64,000 nt of DNA from SICU01 sp038045445 (GCA_038045445.1 JBBSYC010000001.1:62001-126000), one strand, 5' to 3'; shown: positions 50,310 through 59,826, counted from the first letter of the stretch. The notes: generated by a model not told the origin, from the sequence alone. Program-made: numbers and translations.

Positions 50310-51194
50310 CTAACCAATTATTCCAGAGAAGTAGCTTGCAAGTATTATTTTAAGAAGGAAGAACACGACAAGGCTTACAGTTATTAAAGGAATAGCATAT
50401 TTTAACCCTTCTCTTTCTTCTCCTTTTTGGACTAAGCCTATGACCATTGAACCCAGAACATCTATGGTGATTATAAAAAATATTGCAAAATAAGTTATGA
50501 ATGTAGATGATAAACTTATATTGGTGAATGCAAATGGAAGGGAGACAGATGCCTGTACTTCTGGAATTCCACCAAGTATCTTTGTTAATACTTCTACCAG
50601 AACTGTTGAAAGGCTGAAGAGTATTGGTGCACCAATTCCTACGGCGAATAAGATAAGAATTATGTACATTATTATATTGGAAGCGGCTCTTTTTTCTACA
50701 TATTGCCTTTCTTTAAGATTTGCAGATGTTTGTTCTAGAAGTGTTGCTAAATTTCCCCCAGACCTCATTCCAGTAATAATCAAGTTTATTGTTTTGCTTA
50801 TTTTTTCAGAATTTATTCTTGTAGACATTTCTTTCATTGAAATTTCCACGGGCTTTCCAGTGGCTATGTCTCTTCCAAATTGACTTATCTGTTCATCCAA
50901 TGGGCTAAATTCTTTTCTTGAACTTATTACTATTGCTTTATCTATTGCGATTCCTGCTTTAAGGTTACTAGATATTAACTGTAGAAAATCTGGAAAAACT
51001 GTTTCCATTATTCTTATTTTTCTAGACTCTGCAAGTTTATTTTTAGTTGATAAATAAGTAACTATTGCCGCGACTGCAAAAAAAAGAATTATTAGGGAGT
51101 TTATGGCACTATCTGTAAGATAATATGTAGCTATTGCTATTAAAAGACTCGACAGTAAAATCACGGTTATATTTATTCTTTTTTTTGGTTTCAT
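50310..51194 (-). CDS. TadC/GspF-type pilus membrane platform protein 2
   Basis: A 294-residue membrane protein of the type II secretion F (TadC-like) family. Two N-terminal helices, the cytoplasmic domain (PDFLQLISSNLKAGIAIDKA, then FSPLDEQISQFGRDIATGKP) with ISKTINLIITGMRSGGNLAT, and C-terminal membrane helices are visible. It starts at the last base of the preceding TadC-like gene, and together they form the inner membrane platform of a type IV pilus. Archaeal pili often use one longer or two separate F proteins. Confidence 0.88.
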   Translation of the reverse strand: MKPKKRINITVILLSSLLIAIATYYLTDSAINSLIILFFAVAAIVTYLSTKNKLAESRKIRIMETVFPDFLQLISSNLKAGIAIDKAIVISSRKEFSPLDEQISQFGRDIATGKPVEISMKEMSTRINSEKISKTINLIITGMRSGGNLATLLEQTSANLKERQYVEKRAASNIIMYIILILFAVGIGAPILFSLSTVLVEVLTKILGGIPEVQASVSLPFAFTNISLSSTFITYFAIFFIITIDVLGSMVIGLVQKGEEREGLKYAIPLITVSLVVFFLLKIILASYFSGIIG

Positions 51195-52075
51195 TATATC
51201 AGGCTTGGTTTAGATGTTCTTATTGCCCCAAGGAACATTATTTGTATAAGAACTGATATTATATATAATCCTAAAAACATTCCTATTGCGGCTGCCTTTG
51301 GAAGATTTATTATCGAAGAAATTATTGTAAGAAAGGTTATTGCAAGTGCTGGAAGAATTATAGATATTAACATATAAAACATTATTAATGGGTTTAATTT
51401 ATTTCCATATGTTTGCAACTGAAGATATTGTTCTTCATTAAGCGAGTGGATTATGTCTTTCACAACTTCGGTTATATTACTTCCTGCTTTCATACCATTG
51501 CTTATTTGCCATAAAGCCTTTCTGAATAATATAGAATGATTCTTTTTTCCCATATCATCTATTACTTCTACTTGAGGAAGTCCAGCATTTATTTTTTTTA
51601 CCGCTTTTTTGAATTCCATGCTTAGTTGTCCATAATTTGATGCAGAAATATTTACTAATATTGTAAAAAGTGGAACTCCGGAACTTAATTGCACGAGAAT
51701 ATCTTCCATTGCGGGAAGAAGGTTTCTTTCTATTGCTTTTTGTTGTTTTTCTACAAGTATTTTTGGATAACTTGTCTGGCTAAATGATGTGAATATTCCA
51801 ACAGCTATAGATGGAATTAAGGGAACAATGAAAGGATTTCCTTTATTTGTTAAATAAATTATGGTGCTTATGAATATGTAAGTTATTAATGAAAATATTA
51901 ATGAGCTTCTTAGGACTATTCCAAGATATTCTTCTCTTGTTATATCAACTTCTGCCTTTGCAAGATAATCCTTAAGATTTGAGTCTCTTTTTACTCCAAA
52001 TATCTTGGAGTATCTTCTAGATTTTATCTTAAGTCTGTTCAATGATGCTATGGTGAAGGGGATGTGAAATTTCAT
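51194..52075 (-). CDS. TadC/GspF-type pilus membrane platform protein 1
   Basis: A 293-residue type II secretion F domain protein. RNLLPAMEDILVQLSSGVPL and KALWQISNGMKAGSNITEV are the typical helical repeats of the F domain, and the C-terminal half has two to three membrane spans (PALAITFLTIISSIIN). It overlaps the ATPase gene stop by 4 bases (ATGA-like) and the second F gene by one base. Distinct from its neighbour in sequence, so the pair probably forms a heteromer. Confidence 0.88.
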   Translation of the reverse strand: MKFHIPFTIASLNRLKIKSRRYSKIFGVKRDSNLKDYLAKAEVDITREEYLGIVLRSSLIFSLITYIFISTIIYLTNKGNPFIVPLIPSIAVGIFTSFSQTSYPKILVEKQQKAIERNLLPAMEDILVQLSSGVPLFTILVNISASNYGQLSMEFKKAVKKINAGLPQVEVIDDMGKKNHSILFRKALWQISNGMKAGSNITEVVKDIIHSLNEEQYLQLQTYGNKLNPLIMFYMLISIILPALAITFLTIISSIINLPKAAAIGMFLGLYIISVLIQIMFLGAIRTSKPSLI

Positions 52076-53703
52076 TCTTTAAGTTTGCTAAAATCATTTT
52101 TGCGCATCATTTCAGTTAGCTTCTCTTTATTTTGATAGAATAGTTCAATTGTATTTCCTACTTCCTTTATAGAACGTAGATTATTTTTTATAAGCCAGTC
52201 TAATATTTTCTTTCTTTCTTCAAGCTCTTTTTTTATATCTGATTCTGAAAGTCCAGTATGTCTGCTTAAATCTTCAAAGAATCTCATGCTCTCTCTATGG
52301 ACTATTATCTGGTCTTTTTCTGGAACCCAACGGTATATTATGTTTGAGTTTGCTCTATCTCCTTCTGTGTCAAATTCTGCTACTTGAGAGATTCTTCTTA
52401 TTCCTTTTTTACGGTCTCTGAACATCACAACGTTTAGGTTTACAGCTTTCAGAAGATTTGCAGGAATACTTATTGGAGGATTTGTAAGTCTTGATATTGT
52501 TTCTGGAGCGGAATCCGCGTGAACTGTTGCATAAACTGAATGTCCTGTATGCATTGCTTCAAACAATACCATTGCCTCTTCATGTTTTCTCATCTCTCCT
52601 AGAATTATTCTGTCTGGACGCATACGCAAAGAATTAACAAGAAGATCAAGCATTGTAACCTTTCCTTTTCCTTCAGAGTTTGGCGTTCTTGTTACTAGGG
52701 GATTCCAGTAAAGGAAATCTGGAAGCACTAGTTCCCTTGTATCTTCAATACTTATTATTCTGTGATTTGGAGGTATGAAAGGCATACAGGCATTTAAAAA
52801 TGAAGTCTTTCCGGAAGCAGTTCCACCAGAAACAAGAATGTTCATTTCATATTCTACTGCGAGCCATATTAAAGAGGCTATTTCTAAGTTACATGTTTTA
52901 TTTTTTATCAAATCTATCATTGTATAAGGGTCTCTTGAGAACTTTCTGATTATAATGGTGCTTCCTTTGGAGTTTATTGGATATAATACTGCATTTATAC
53001 GGTCTCCCGTTAGTAAATGTGCATCTAATAAGGGATCTAAGACAGTTATTTGTCTTCCAACTCTTCTCGCAATAATGTTTGCATAATTGATTATGTTATC
53101 TTCTGTTGGAATAGATATATTTGTTTTAAGCCATCCATATTTTTTTGAATATACTCTTATTGGTTCTTTTGAAGATTGAATTACTATTTCTTCCAAATTA
53201 GGGTCATTAATAAGAAATTCTATATTTCCCAGTCCAAGCATATCTTGCATCAAGACTCCTGCAAGCATCTGTTCAGTTTCTTTCTCTAAATGAGGTAATT
53301 TTTCTTTCAGAATTGAATTTATCTCTCCAAGGAACCTTTTCTTCATTTTTACAAAAGATTCCTGTTCAGATAATTCCTGTAAGTTTATAGTTGCGCTAGT
53401 TATTAATTCGTTTTTTACATATCTTAGTAGAGATTCAGTTCCTAGGCTGAATTTTGGGACATTTAAGCTGTATATGTAATTTCCCCCATCTTTTTTTATT
53501 TCTACGGTAACTTTTGCTCCATCTACATCTATGGGGTAACTTGTTTCTACACTTAACTTTTTCTCTATTACTTCTTTGTGTTTGTTTTTTAGTTGTATTG
53601 AGAATTTTTGGGCTTTTCTTATGCGTTTTTGGGTGTGCTTACTATGTTTGTGCTTTTTCACCTTTTTTTTTCTTTGAATTTTACTCTTGGTGTGTTTCTT
53701 CAT
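52072..53703 (-). CDS. Type II/IV secretion system ATPase (pilus assembly)
   Basis: A 543-residue GspE/VirB11/ArlI-type ATPase that powers pilus assembly. The first 50 residues are strongly basic (Lys/Arg/His-rich). Then come an N-terminal domain and the core: NILVSGGTASGKTSFLNAC (Walker A, about 290-299), IISIEDTRELVLPD (Asp box), RMRPDRIILGEMRKHE (Walker B) and HTGHSVYATVHADS (His box). The fold is complete and appears active. It overlaps the membrane-HTH gene upstream by 23 bases. Confidence 0.93.
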   Translation of the reverse strand: MKKHTKSKIQRKKKVKKHKHSKHTQKRIRKAQKFSIQLKNKHKEVIEKKLSVETSYPIDVDGAKVTVEIKKDGGNYIYSLNVPKFSLGTESLLRYVKNELITSATINLQELSEQESFVKMKKRFLGEINSILKEKLPHLEKETEQMLAGVLMQDMLGLGNIEFLINDPNLEEIVIQSSKEPIRVYSKKYGWLKTNISIPTEDNIINYANIIARRVGRQITVLDPLLDAHLLTGDRINAVLYPINSKGSTIIIRKFSRDPYTMIDLIKNKTCNLEIASLIWLAVEYEMNILVSGGTASGKTSFLNACMPFIPPNHRIISIEDTRELVLPDFLYWNPLVTRTPNSEGKGKVTMLDLLVNSLRMRPDRIILGEMRKHEEAMVLFEAMHTGHSVYATVHADSAPETISRLTNPPISIPANLLKAVNLNVVMFRDRKKGIRRISQVAEFDTEGDRANSNIIYRWVPEKDQIIVHRESMRFFEDLSRHTGLSESDIKKELEERKKILDWLIKNNLRSIKEVGNTIELFYQNKEKLTEMMRKNDFSKLKE

Positions 53704-54226
53704 CTTTTAACCTTATTTCAATTTCTCCAAATCTTGGGTAGTCTACGACTACAAAACCACTCTCTTCTAATATTTTACCCCATTCTTCAACTACTTTTTT
53801 ATTGACTTTGAACAATTCTGCAAGTTTTGTTAAAGTAATTTTTTTGTTTTTTTTAAGCATATCATACAGCACGTCTATTTCAGTATCTGATTTGTTTCTT
53901 TTTTTTGATAATTCTATGTGCGTTGCTCTTTGAATTGATTCTGCAAGATGTTTTCTTATAGATGAAAGTGCTAAAAGAGAAAATACTAAGACCCATTCAG
54001 CTATCATTATAATCATTGAAGGTAACGGAAGACTTTCATTTTGTCTTATTTTTATTTCTATTTCTTCCGAACTTGTGTCTCCAATTACTAAACCTGATAA
54101 ACCTGTAGTTTTTGTTAGAGATATTCCTGTTTTGAAAACTATTACATGTGAGACTCCATGGACTAAGGCAAGTAAAATTATAAGTGATAAAGCTATTTTT
54201 ATTGCCCTCCCTTCTTTTTTATTCAT
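53681..54226 (-). CDS. Membrane-anchored winged-helix protein
   Basis: A 181-residue protein with two membrane helices (about 10-30 and 70-92) around a periplasmic-type loop, then a basic linker and a C-terminal winged-helix domain (IDVLYDMLKKNKKITLTKLA, ELFKVNKKVVEEWGKILEES, GFVVVDYPRFG). Such membrane HTH proteins often control expression of pili or archaella in archaea (compare ArnR-like regulators); that role here is inference. It is the first gene of the minus-strand pilus operon and is divergent from two pilin genes, so it could control both. Confidence 0.75.
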   Translation of the reverse strand: MNKKEGRAIKIALSLIILLALVHGVSHVIVFKTGISLTKTTGLSGLVIGDTSSEEIEIKIRQNESLPLPSMIIMIAEWVLVFSLLALSSIRKHLAESIQRATHIELSKKRNKSDTEIDVLYDMLKKNKKITLTKLAELFKVNKKVVEEWGKILEESGFVVVDYPRFGEIEIRLKDEETHQE

Positions 54227-54276
54227 ATTATGAATAAGGTCACTTATTTTATAAACCTTGTCTGCTTTCTTAGTTC

Positions 54277-54687
54277 ATGTTTAAGAGGGGACAGATAAGC
54301 ACCGAATACTTGATAGTTGTAGGATTTGTTGTTTTTCTTGTTTTGGGAATTTTAGGTGTTGCTTTTTTCTACACTTCGATAACCAGCGATCAGATAAAAA
54401 TTTCCCAAGTATCTAGTTTTATGAATAAGATTATATCAAGTGCAGAATCTGTTTTCTATGCAGGAGAGCCTTCGAAGCTTACAGTAACGGGGTATCTGCC
54501 AGTGGGAGTGAACAGACTAGATATAACTTCTACAGAGATAATAGTGGGAATAACTACAAGCTCTGGTGTTAGTACAATGTCTTTCTCTAGCAATGTACCT
54601 TTAATAGGAAATATTTCTCATACCGAGGGTGTGAAAAGATTAGAAATTCTAGCTCAACAAGATGAAGTGTCAATTACTGAACCTTAA
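54277..54687 (+). CDS. Pilin-like protein, divergent pair member 1
   Basis: A 136-residue class III signal peptide protein: MFKRGQISTEYLIVVGFVVF, with cleavage expected after Gly5 and Gln at +1. A short helical stem and beta domain follow. It is divergent from the membrane-HTH gene (50 bases between starts) and overlaps the next pilin gene by 26 bases, so the two are co-translated. Confidence 0.85.
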   Translation: MFKRGQISTEYLIVVGFVVFLVLGILGVAFFYTSITSDQIKISQVSSFMNKIISSAESVFYAGEPSKLTVTGYLPVGVNRLDITSTEIIVGITTSSGVSTMSFSSNVPLIGNISHTEGVKRLEILAQQDEVSITEP

Positions 54688-55075
54688 AAATCTTAAGGGG
54701 CAGTCTGCAATAGAGTTTGTTATTTTGGTAACTGCGGTTCTTTTTTTGTTCGTAGGATTTTTATATTTCATACAGAGTAAACTTTCCGATTCGCAATATG
54801 AAGCTATATCTGAAGGAGTTAATGAGGTTGCTCTTGCAATACAGGATGAGATAAACCTTGCCCAAAATTCTGCAGATGGGTATTTTAGAGATTTTTTCAT
54901 ACCTCTGAAAATTAACGGATTGGATTATCACGTAGAAATATTAGAAAATTCCATTTTTGTTAGAACGGATGATGAAAGACATTCTGTTGCTCTTCCAGTT
55001 ACAAATGTTACTGGAGATGTTTTTATAGGTTCTAATTCAATCTATAAGACAAATGGTTCTGTTTTCCTGAATTAA
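54662..55075 (+). CDS. Pilin-like protein, divergent pair member 2
   Basis: A 137-residue prepilin-like protein: NLKGQSAIEFVILVTAVLFL has the cleavable KG-Q pattern with Glu at +5, typical of pilins. The first 12 residues (MKCQLLNLKNLK) make a slightly long leader. A helical stem and compact beta part follow (YHVEILENSIFVRTDDER). Overlap with the preceding pilin gene supports the start at 54662. Confidence 0.82.
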   Translation: MKCQLLNLKNLKGQSAIEFVILVTAVLFLFVGFLYFIQSKLSDSQYEAISEGVNEVALAIQDEINLAQNSADGYFRDFFIPLKINGLDYHVEILENSIFVRTDDERHSVALPVTNVTGDVFIGSNSIYKTNGSVFLN

Positions 55076-55080
55076 CAAGC

Positions 55081-55088
55081 TTTAAAAA
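55081..55088 (+). promoter_or_regulatory. TATA box of the L15e gene
   Basis: TTTAAAAA ends 21 bases before the ATG at 55110, matching the near-leaderless pattern of this window. Confidence 0.55.
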
Positions 55089-55109
55089 CGGTGTTTTACA
55101 AAATTAGAT

Positions 55110-55694
55110 ATGACTAAGGGTATGTATCATTATTTAAGGGAGTCTTGGAAGAAACCAGATTCAGAAACAATGCGTGGGCGCATGATTGCTTGGAGAGCTG
55201 GTGAGGCTGTTGAAGTTGTTGATAAGCCTTTGAGACTTGACCGAGCTAGAAGTCTTGGTTACAAGGCTAAAAAGGGTTTTGTTGTTGCGAGAGTTAGAGT
55301 TCTTAGAGGCGGAAGAACAAGGAAAAGGGCTGGTGTCAAGGGAAGAAAAACAAGAAAGCAAACTATACGTAAGACTTTGAAGATGAGTTATAGATGGGTT
55401 GCCGAAATGAGAGCCTCTAAATTCTTCAATAATTTGGAAGTTTTAAACTCATATTGGATAGGTCAAGATGGAAAACATTATTTCTTTGAGGTTATTTTGG
55501 TTGACCCTCAAATGCCTGAAATACAAAATGATGAAACAATGAAATGGATTTATAATGGACATCATCGTGGAAGAGTAGATAGAGGATTGACTTCTGCAGG
55601 GAAGCAGTCTAGAGGAATTACTACAAGAAGAGGTCACTCTCCTTCTCTTAAGGTAAGACCTTCTTTGAGAGCTTGGGATAGAAGAGGGAAGTAG
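55110..55694 (+). CDS. rpl15e: Ribosomal protein L15e
   Basis: Large-subunit protein present in archaea and eukaryotes but not bacteria. The 194-residue basic protein shows MYHYLRESWKKPDSETMRGR near the start, LDRARSLGYKAKKGFVV, VRVLRGGRTRKRAGVKGRKT, and the C-terminal GKQSRGITTRRGHSPSLKV. Length is normal. It lies alone between the pilin pair and the topoisomerase gene (convergent). Confidence 0.97.
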   Translation: MTKGMYHYLRESWKKPDSETMRGRMIAWRAGEAVEVVDKPLRLDRARSLGYKAKKGFVVARVRVLRGGRTRKRAGVKGRKTRKQTIRKTLKMSYRWVAEMRASKFFNNLEVLNSYWIGQDGKHYFFEVILVDPQMPEIQNDETMKWIYNGHHRGRVDRGLTSAGKQSRGITTRRGHSPSLKVRPSLRAWDRRGK

Positions 55695-55801
55695 ACTCCT
55701 TATAATTATTTTTATAAACTGATTTTTTGTTGCTTAATTTGTGGTAAATTTTGGAATAGACTTGGATGGCGTATGTTTTGATTTATCAGTAATACTCCCT
55801 A

Positions 55802-55925
55802 GCTTGCTGTGGGGATAAAGCTCAAACAAGCACACATTTTGTAGATTGAGTAGCATATGAGCTCAATGGTGCATCTCTTATCTGATGCCTCACTTCGTCA
55901 TGAGACGGATTTGCCATCAGGCAAA
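55802..55925. other. Hairpin-rich intergenic stretch
   Basis: Between L15e and the topoisomerase stop (a 249-base gap) are several short stems: GCTTG/CAAGC (55802-55806/55827-55831), ATTGAG/CTCAAT (55845-55850/55862-55867), GCATC/GATGC (55871-55875/55884-55888), CTCA/TGAG (55889-55892/55901-55904) and TTTGCC/GGCAAA (55910-55915/55920-55925). The stretch is richer in GC than the surrounding DNA. No convincing gene. It may be a structured RNA or a palindromic element. Confidence 0.35.
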
Positions 55926-55943
55926 CCCATGGGGTGGGGTAAT

Positions 55944-58900
55944 TCACTGTTTTTCTTTGTCTTTTGTTACTTCCTGTTGGACTTCTTTTCTATAATTAGG
56001 GTCAGGTTTCCAATCGGGATTGAATTCAAACTCCCATGGCCTCTTTCCTTTTCTTAAACTGATTAGAATTGGAAGACCTCTATCTGAAACTTTATCTGTT
56101 TTTTTTATTAGTCCTTGTGGAAGGGGATAGACTGCTGTGCATTCTGGATATCTGGAACATCCTATGAATGACTTCATGTTTTTCTTTGAAAATCTGATTT
56201 GTAAATTTCCTATTTTGCATTTTGGGCATGGCATTATTGTGCTTTGTTCTTTTTGTTGCTCGCGTAAGTCTTTTACTCCTGAAAGAATTTGATTTCCTAT
56301 CTCTCTTTCATGTGCCTTGAATTCTTTTGAGATATCTGTTATTAGCCTCTCAACTTGTTGTACTGTCTTTTTTTCTTTTTCTTCCCAGCCTTGCTTTGAA
56401 TTTAATATTTCTTCTGTTTTTTCTTCGACATCTCTTGTTAGGTTTTCATCTATAATTATGGGGGAGTATTTTTCTAGAGACTCTATTAGTTTAGCTCCCA
56501 ATGGTGTTGCTTGAATGCTCTTTCCATCTAAATACCCTCTGTCAAAAAGAGTATCTACTATAGATGAACGTGTTGAGTTATGAACAAGAATATTACCCTT
56601 AATTAAGAAATTTGGATAATTTTCTTCTATAGAAAGATCATATAAGTAATCTTCATAACTATCTTTAGAAATGCTGTTTATTGGGACGACATATATATCT
56701 TTATCTACTTTCTCAAAATTGAGTTTGATATAATGTTTATCAAACTTGCTGTTTTTATTTTTCAGTGAATAAACCCATTTTTGTTTACTTTTATTTCCTA
56801 TCCTTCTTTTTGATATTAATTCAAAATTATAAAGATGTCTTATAGAGGACATTACTTCATATCTAGTTATATCATTTATTTTGGCTATTTCTTCAGGACT
56901 AAACTCTCCTTTATACAAGTTAAAGTATACTTTGCCTGCATTGTTTAGTGTACGATAATGTGGTGACGCACATTTTAGTCCTTTGTATAGGATATCTTCT
57001 TTATATGAATCAAAGCCTATTTCTATTGCAAATTTCTCGACTCTTTCTTTTCCACTTATTAAAATTGTCCAACAATCAAATATCTTTCCTTTACACTTTG
57101 ATATGTTCTTGTTTATATGGTTTTTTATATTTAGTTTTTTTAATAATACTGAAATCCATTTTATAAGCTCTTCATTAGCTAAGGTCATTTTTATTCTCGG
57201 AGTTGCAAAGGCATTACAGTTCATTTCTTTAATTTTCGTCTTTCCTTCATATCTTAAATGTACATTTCCATCGGCATCAAAAAATCCTCTGAGGAAGTCC
57301 CCAACAAATTCGTTTGGTATATGCATGGGTTTTTTTCCTTCTAAATTTGGGAATAATTTTAACATGATTTCAGACATAATCGAATTACAATTTACCTTAT
57401 ATTTTCCATTTAAATCATAACAGTATGGTTCATTTCCAAAAATATTTTTTATATTTGCTTTTAACAGTTTTAAGGCTTTCTTTTCAGTTGTTGTAAAATA
57501 TAATTGATGTGAGCCACTATATTTGGGATTTGAGTAACTTCCATCACCATAATAGTAGCCTAAAATCCAAGATAATGAAGTTGACCATTTTATAGGTAAA
57601 CTCTCTAACATTATACCTTTTTTGGAGCCTCCAAATTTATTGACTATCTCTTGACCTTTTATTTTGTATTTATCACTAATGTTATGGATTTCAAATAGTT
57701 TCTCTCCTTCTTCGTATTTAGTAGTTAGGGTTAAAATTTTATCGTTTATTTTTAAGTCTTTAATTGGTGTCTCTTTAATTGTTCCATCATATCTATAAAC
57801 TATATGATCTTGCGTAGCTTTAAAAGTAGAGTTTGGCGTTTCTAGATTTATTATTTCTTCCCCTTCTACTTTTTTTCTTCTAGATATAAGTGTCGATTTT
57901 TTAACTGCAATCTTATGCCCATTTTTATTCATAGATATGGTTTTAATGTTTATTTTTCTAATTTCTATTTTTCCATCTTTGTTATGATAATCTCCTGAAT
58001 CGAAAATATCCTTTAATGAAATCTCCTTGCCACTCGTTATTATTTTTGTGTCTGAGGTTAAGCATTTTGTTCCAAGATTCTTTTTTTCAAGTAAAGTTAT
58101 TAATGATGCAGGAGTATATCTTTTTGGAGGTTGGGTTTCTTTTTCTTCAAAGCTTATTTTATCTACATTAACTTGACCATTTATTGTTGGAATATGCTCT
58201 TCTTCTAAAGATGTTGGATAGATATTTGTCCAGCCTTTTTCTATAATTGTTAAGCCGTTTTTTGTGAATTTTTTATCGTTGTCTGAGATTAACTGGATTC
58301 TTTTTGAGATGACTTTTGCATCCGGAGAGAAACATGCAAGAAATCTTTTTACTATCAGGCTGTAAAGTTTTTCTTCTTCTTCATTTAACTCCTTGAATTC
58401 TCCTGTTGGAAAAACACTTGGGTGAGCTGGGTCCGATTTTTCCCCTTCTATTGGATTATCTCTGATGGCTAGTTTTGTTTCAGGGAATACTTTAGATAAT
58501 TTAGATATTATTTTTTTAGGTTCTATTTCCTTGGGTATTTTTTGGGAGGATGTTCTTGGATAAGAGATTATTCCGTCTAAGTATAAAGATTGAGCCAGTT
58601 GCAATGTTCTTGATGGACTTATTCTTAGATGTGCATAAGCTTCTCTTTGGAGAGTCGTTAAATCAAAAGGATGTGGTGGCAAGTAACTTTCTTCTTTTTC
58701 TGTCGTTTCTGCTAATCCATTCTTTATGTTTTTGAAATCTTCCAATTCTTCTTTTTTGAATATGTCTTTTACATGTTTTAATTCAGTGTCTTTTACTTTG
58801 GCAAAGACTTGCCAATAGGGTTGAGACTTGAAACTTTCTATTTCTTTATCTCTATCTACTATTATTTTTAATGTAGGTCCTTGAACTCTTCCAATTGAAA

Positions 58901-59669
58901 GAATTTTGAATGAACCTGTTTGCTTTATTGCAGACATTAATGCTCTTGATAGATTTATCCCATATAACCAGTCTATTTTATGTCTTGTTTCTCCAGCAAA
59001 GGCTTGCCCCCAGTCAAGAGTTTTCATAGGATTTTCATAGGATTTTTCTAATTCCGGTTTAGTTAGAGTGGAATATTTCATTCTTTTTGCGTCTTTTTCT
59101 CCTATTATAAATCTTAGAACATTCCAACCTATAAGTTCACCTTCAACATCGTAGTCTGTTGCTATTAGAACTTCCTTTGCTCTCTTTCCTAGCTTTTTTA
59201 GGAGCATATAATAATTTTTTGTGAAAAATGCAGATTTGTTTTCATATGAGGGAATCCACTCCAAATTGAATATTGGCCAGCCTGTTTGACCCTTTACATA
59301 AGTTAAGTTGAATAAGTGACCTACTGCTGAAGCGACTATTATTTTTTTATTTTCTCTTTCTAATTCATAGTACGGTACGTTATTTTCAGAGTATTTTCTT
59401 GCTGTGCTTGATAATGCAGATGCTATTTTTAGGGCTGCTTGAGGTTTTTCAGTTACTATTAAGGTTATGTCTTTCTTGGGGGCTTCTATTTTGGGATTTG
59501 CTTTTGGGCTTGGTTTCCTCGTTTTCTTAACTTTATTTTCGACCTCTTCTTCATTTATTTTTCCAGGTTTCTCTATTGTTGTTAATTCTTTTGTTGATGG
59601 TTTTTGTTTTACTTGTTTTTCAACAGTTATTTTTGATTCTGAAATTGGAATGAATGATTCTACTGCCAT
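55944..59669 (-). CDS. topA: DNA topoisomerase I (type IA) with an intein
   Basis: Relaxes DNA supercoils by a single-strand break. The 1241-residue precursor has a disordered Lys/Pro-rich N-terminus (about 1-68), a TOPRIM domain (ITLIVTEKPQAALKIASAL, then VLIATDYDVEGELIGWNVLR), the active tyrosine in GIISYPRTSSQ, the intein at residues 536-1031, and the C-terminal half ending in one zinc finger (MPCPKCKIGNLQIRFSKKNM then GCSRYPECTAVYPLP). Without the intein the mature enzyme is about 745 residues, typical of archaeal topoisomerase I. It is not reverse gyrase: no helicase domain is present. The intein sits in the GTK-STR motif shared by type IA enzymes. Confidence 0.95.
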   Translation of the reverse strand: MAVESFIPISESKITVEKQVKQKPSTKELTTIEKPGKINEEEVENKVKKTRKPSPKANPKIEAPKKDITLIVTEKPQAALKIASALSSTARKYSENNVPYYELERENKKIIVASAVGHLFNLTYVKGQTGWPIFNLEWIPSYENKSAFFTKNYYMLLKKLGKRAKEVLIATDYDVEGELIGWNVLRFIIGEKDAKRMKYSTLTKPELEKSYENPMKTLDWGQAFAGETRHKIDWLYGINLSRALMSAIKQTGSFKILSIGRVQGPTLKIIVDRDKEIESFKSQPYWQVFAKVKDTELKHVKDIFKKEELEDFKNIKNGLAETTEKEESYLPPHPFDLTTLQREAYAHLRISPSRTLQLAQSLYLDGIISYPRTSSQKIPKEIEPKKIISKLSKVFPETKLAIRDNPIEGEKSDPAHPSVFPTGEFKELNEEEEKLYSLIVKRFLACFSPDAKVISKRIQLISDNDKKFTKNGLTIIEKGWTNIYPTSLEEEHIPTINGQVNVDKISFEEKETQPPKRYTPASLITLLEKKNLGTKCLTSDTKIITSGKEISLKDIFDSGDYHNKDGKIEIRKINIKTISMNKNGHKIAVKKSTLISRRKKVEGEEIINLETPNSTFKATQDHIVYRYDGTIKETPIKDLKINDKILTLTTKYEEGEKLFEIHNISDKYKIKGQEIVNKFGGSKKGIMLESLPIKWSTSLSWILGYYYGDGSYSNPKYSGSHQLYFTTTEKKALKLLKANIKNIFGNEPYCYDLNGKYKVNCNSIMSEIMLKLFPNLEGKKPMHIPNEFVGDFLRGFFDADGNVHLRYEGKTKIKEMNCNAFATPRIKMTLANEELIKWISVLLKKLNIKNHINKNISKCKGKIFDCWTILISGKERVEKFAIEIGFDSYKEDILYKGLKCASPHYRTLNNAGKVYFNLYKGEFSPEEIAKINDITRYEVMSSIRHLYNFELISKRRIGNKSKQKWVYSLKNKNSKFDKHYIKLNFEKVDKDIYVVPINSISKDSYEDYLYDLSIEENYPNFLIKGNILVHNSTRSSIVDTLFDRGYLDGKSIQATPLGAKLIESLEKYSPIIIDENLTRDVEEKTEEILNSKQGWEEKEKKTVQQVERLITDISKEFKAHEREIGNQILSGVKDLREQQKEQSTIMPCPKCKIGNLQIRFSKKNMKSFIGCSRYPECTAVYPLPQGLIKKTDKVSDRGLPILISLRKGKRPWEFEFNPDWKPDPNYRKEVQQEVTKDKEKQ
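56577..58064 (-). mobile_element. Intein with LAGLIDADG homing endonuclease
   Basis: 496 residues inside topoisomerase I. Block A is CLTSDTKIITSGKEISL with Cys1; block B is TPNSTFKATQDHIVYR with the TxxH histidine. The endonuclease has two LAGLIDADG motifs, LSWILGYYYGDGSY and DFLRGFFDADGNV. Block F is DIYVVPINSISKDSYEDYLYD-like, and block G is NFLIKGNILVHN followed by Ser(+1). Both splicing and endonuclease residues look intact, so it should splice and may still home. The extein junctions restore GTKSTRSSIV. Confidence 0.93.
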
Positions 59670-59826
59670 ATCAGTGCATATGTTTGCGGTATATAATTGT
59701 TGCGAACCTTTGTTATTTTTGAGGTATTTTTGGAATTGTAATAAAGATGGAATTTAGGAAAGCAGATTAAAGAACTTTTCTTAATTGTGAGATTGGTTGC
59801 AATTTGAGGTTTTGGCTAAACAATAG

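Noticed and set aside
55857..56057. 66-codon plus-strand reading frame
   Set aside because: It covers the hairpin stretch and then the antisense strand of topA; no support as a gene.
55944..59669. Reverse gyrase, which would imply hyperthermophily
   Set aside because: There is no helicase domain; the extra length is the intein plus a disordered N-terminus.
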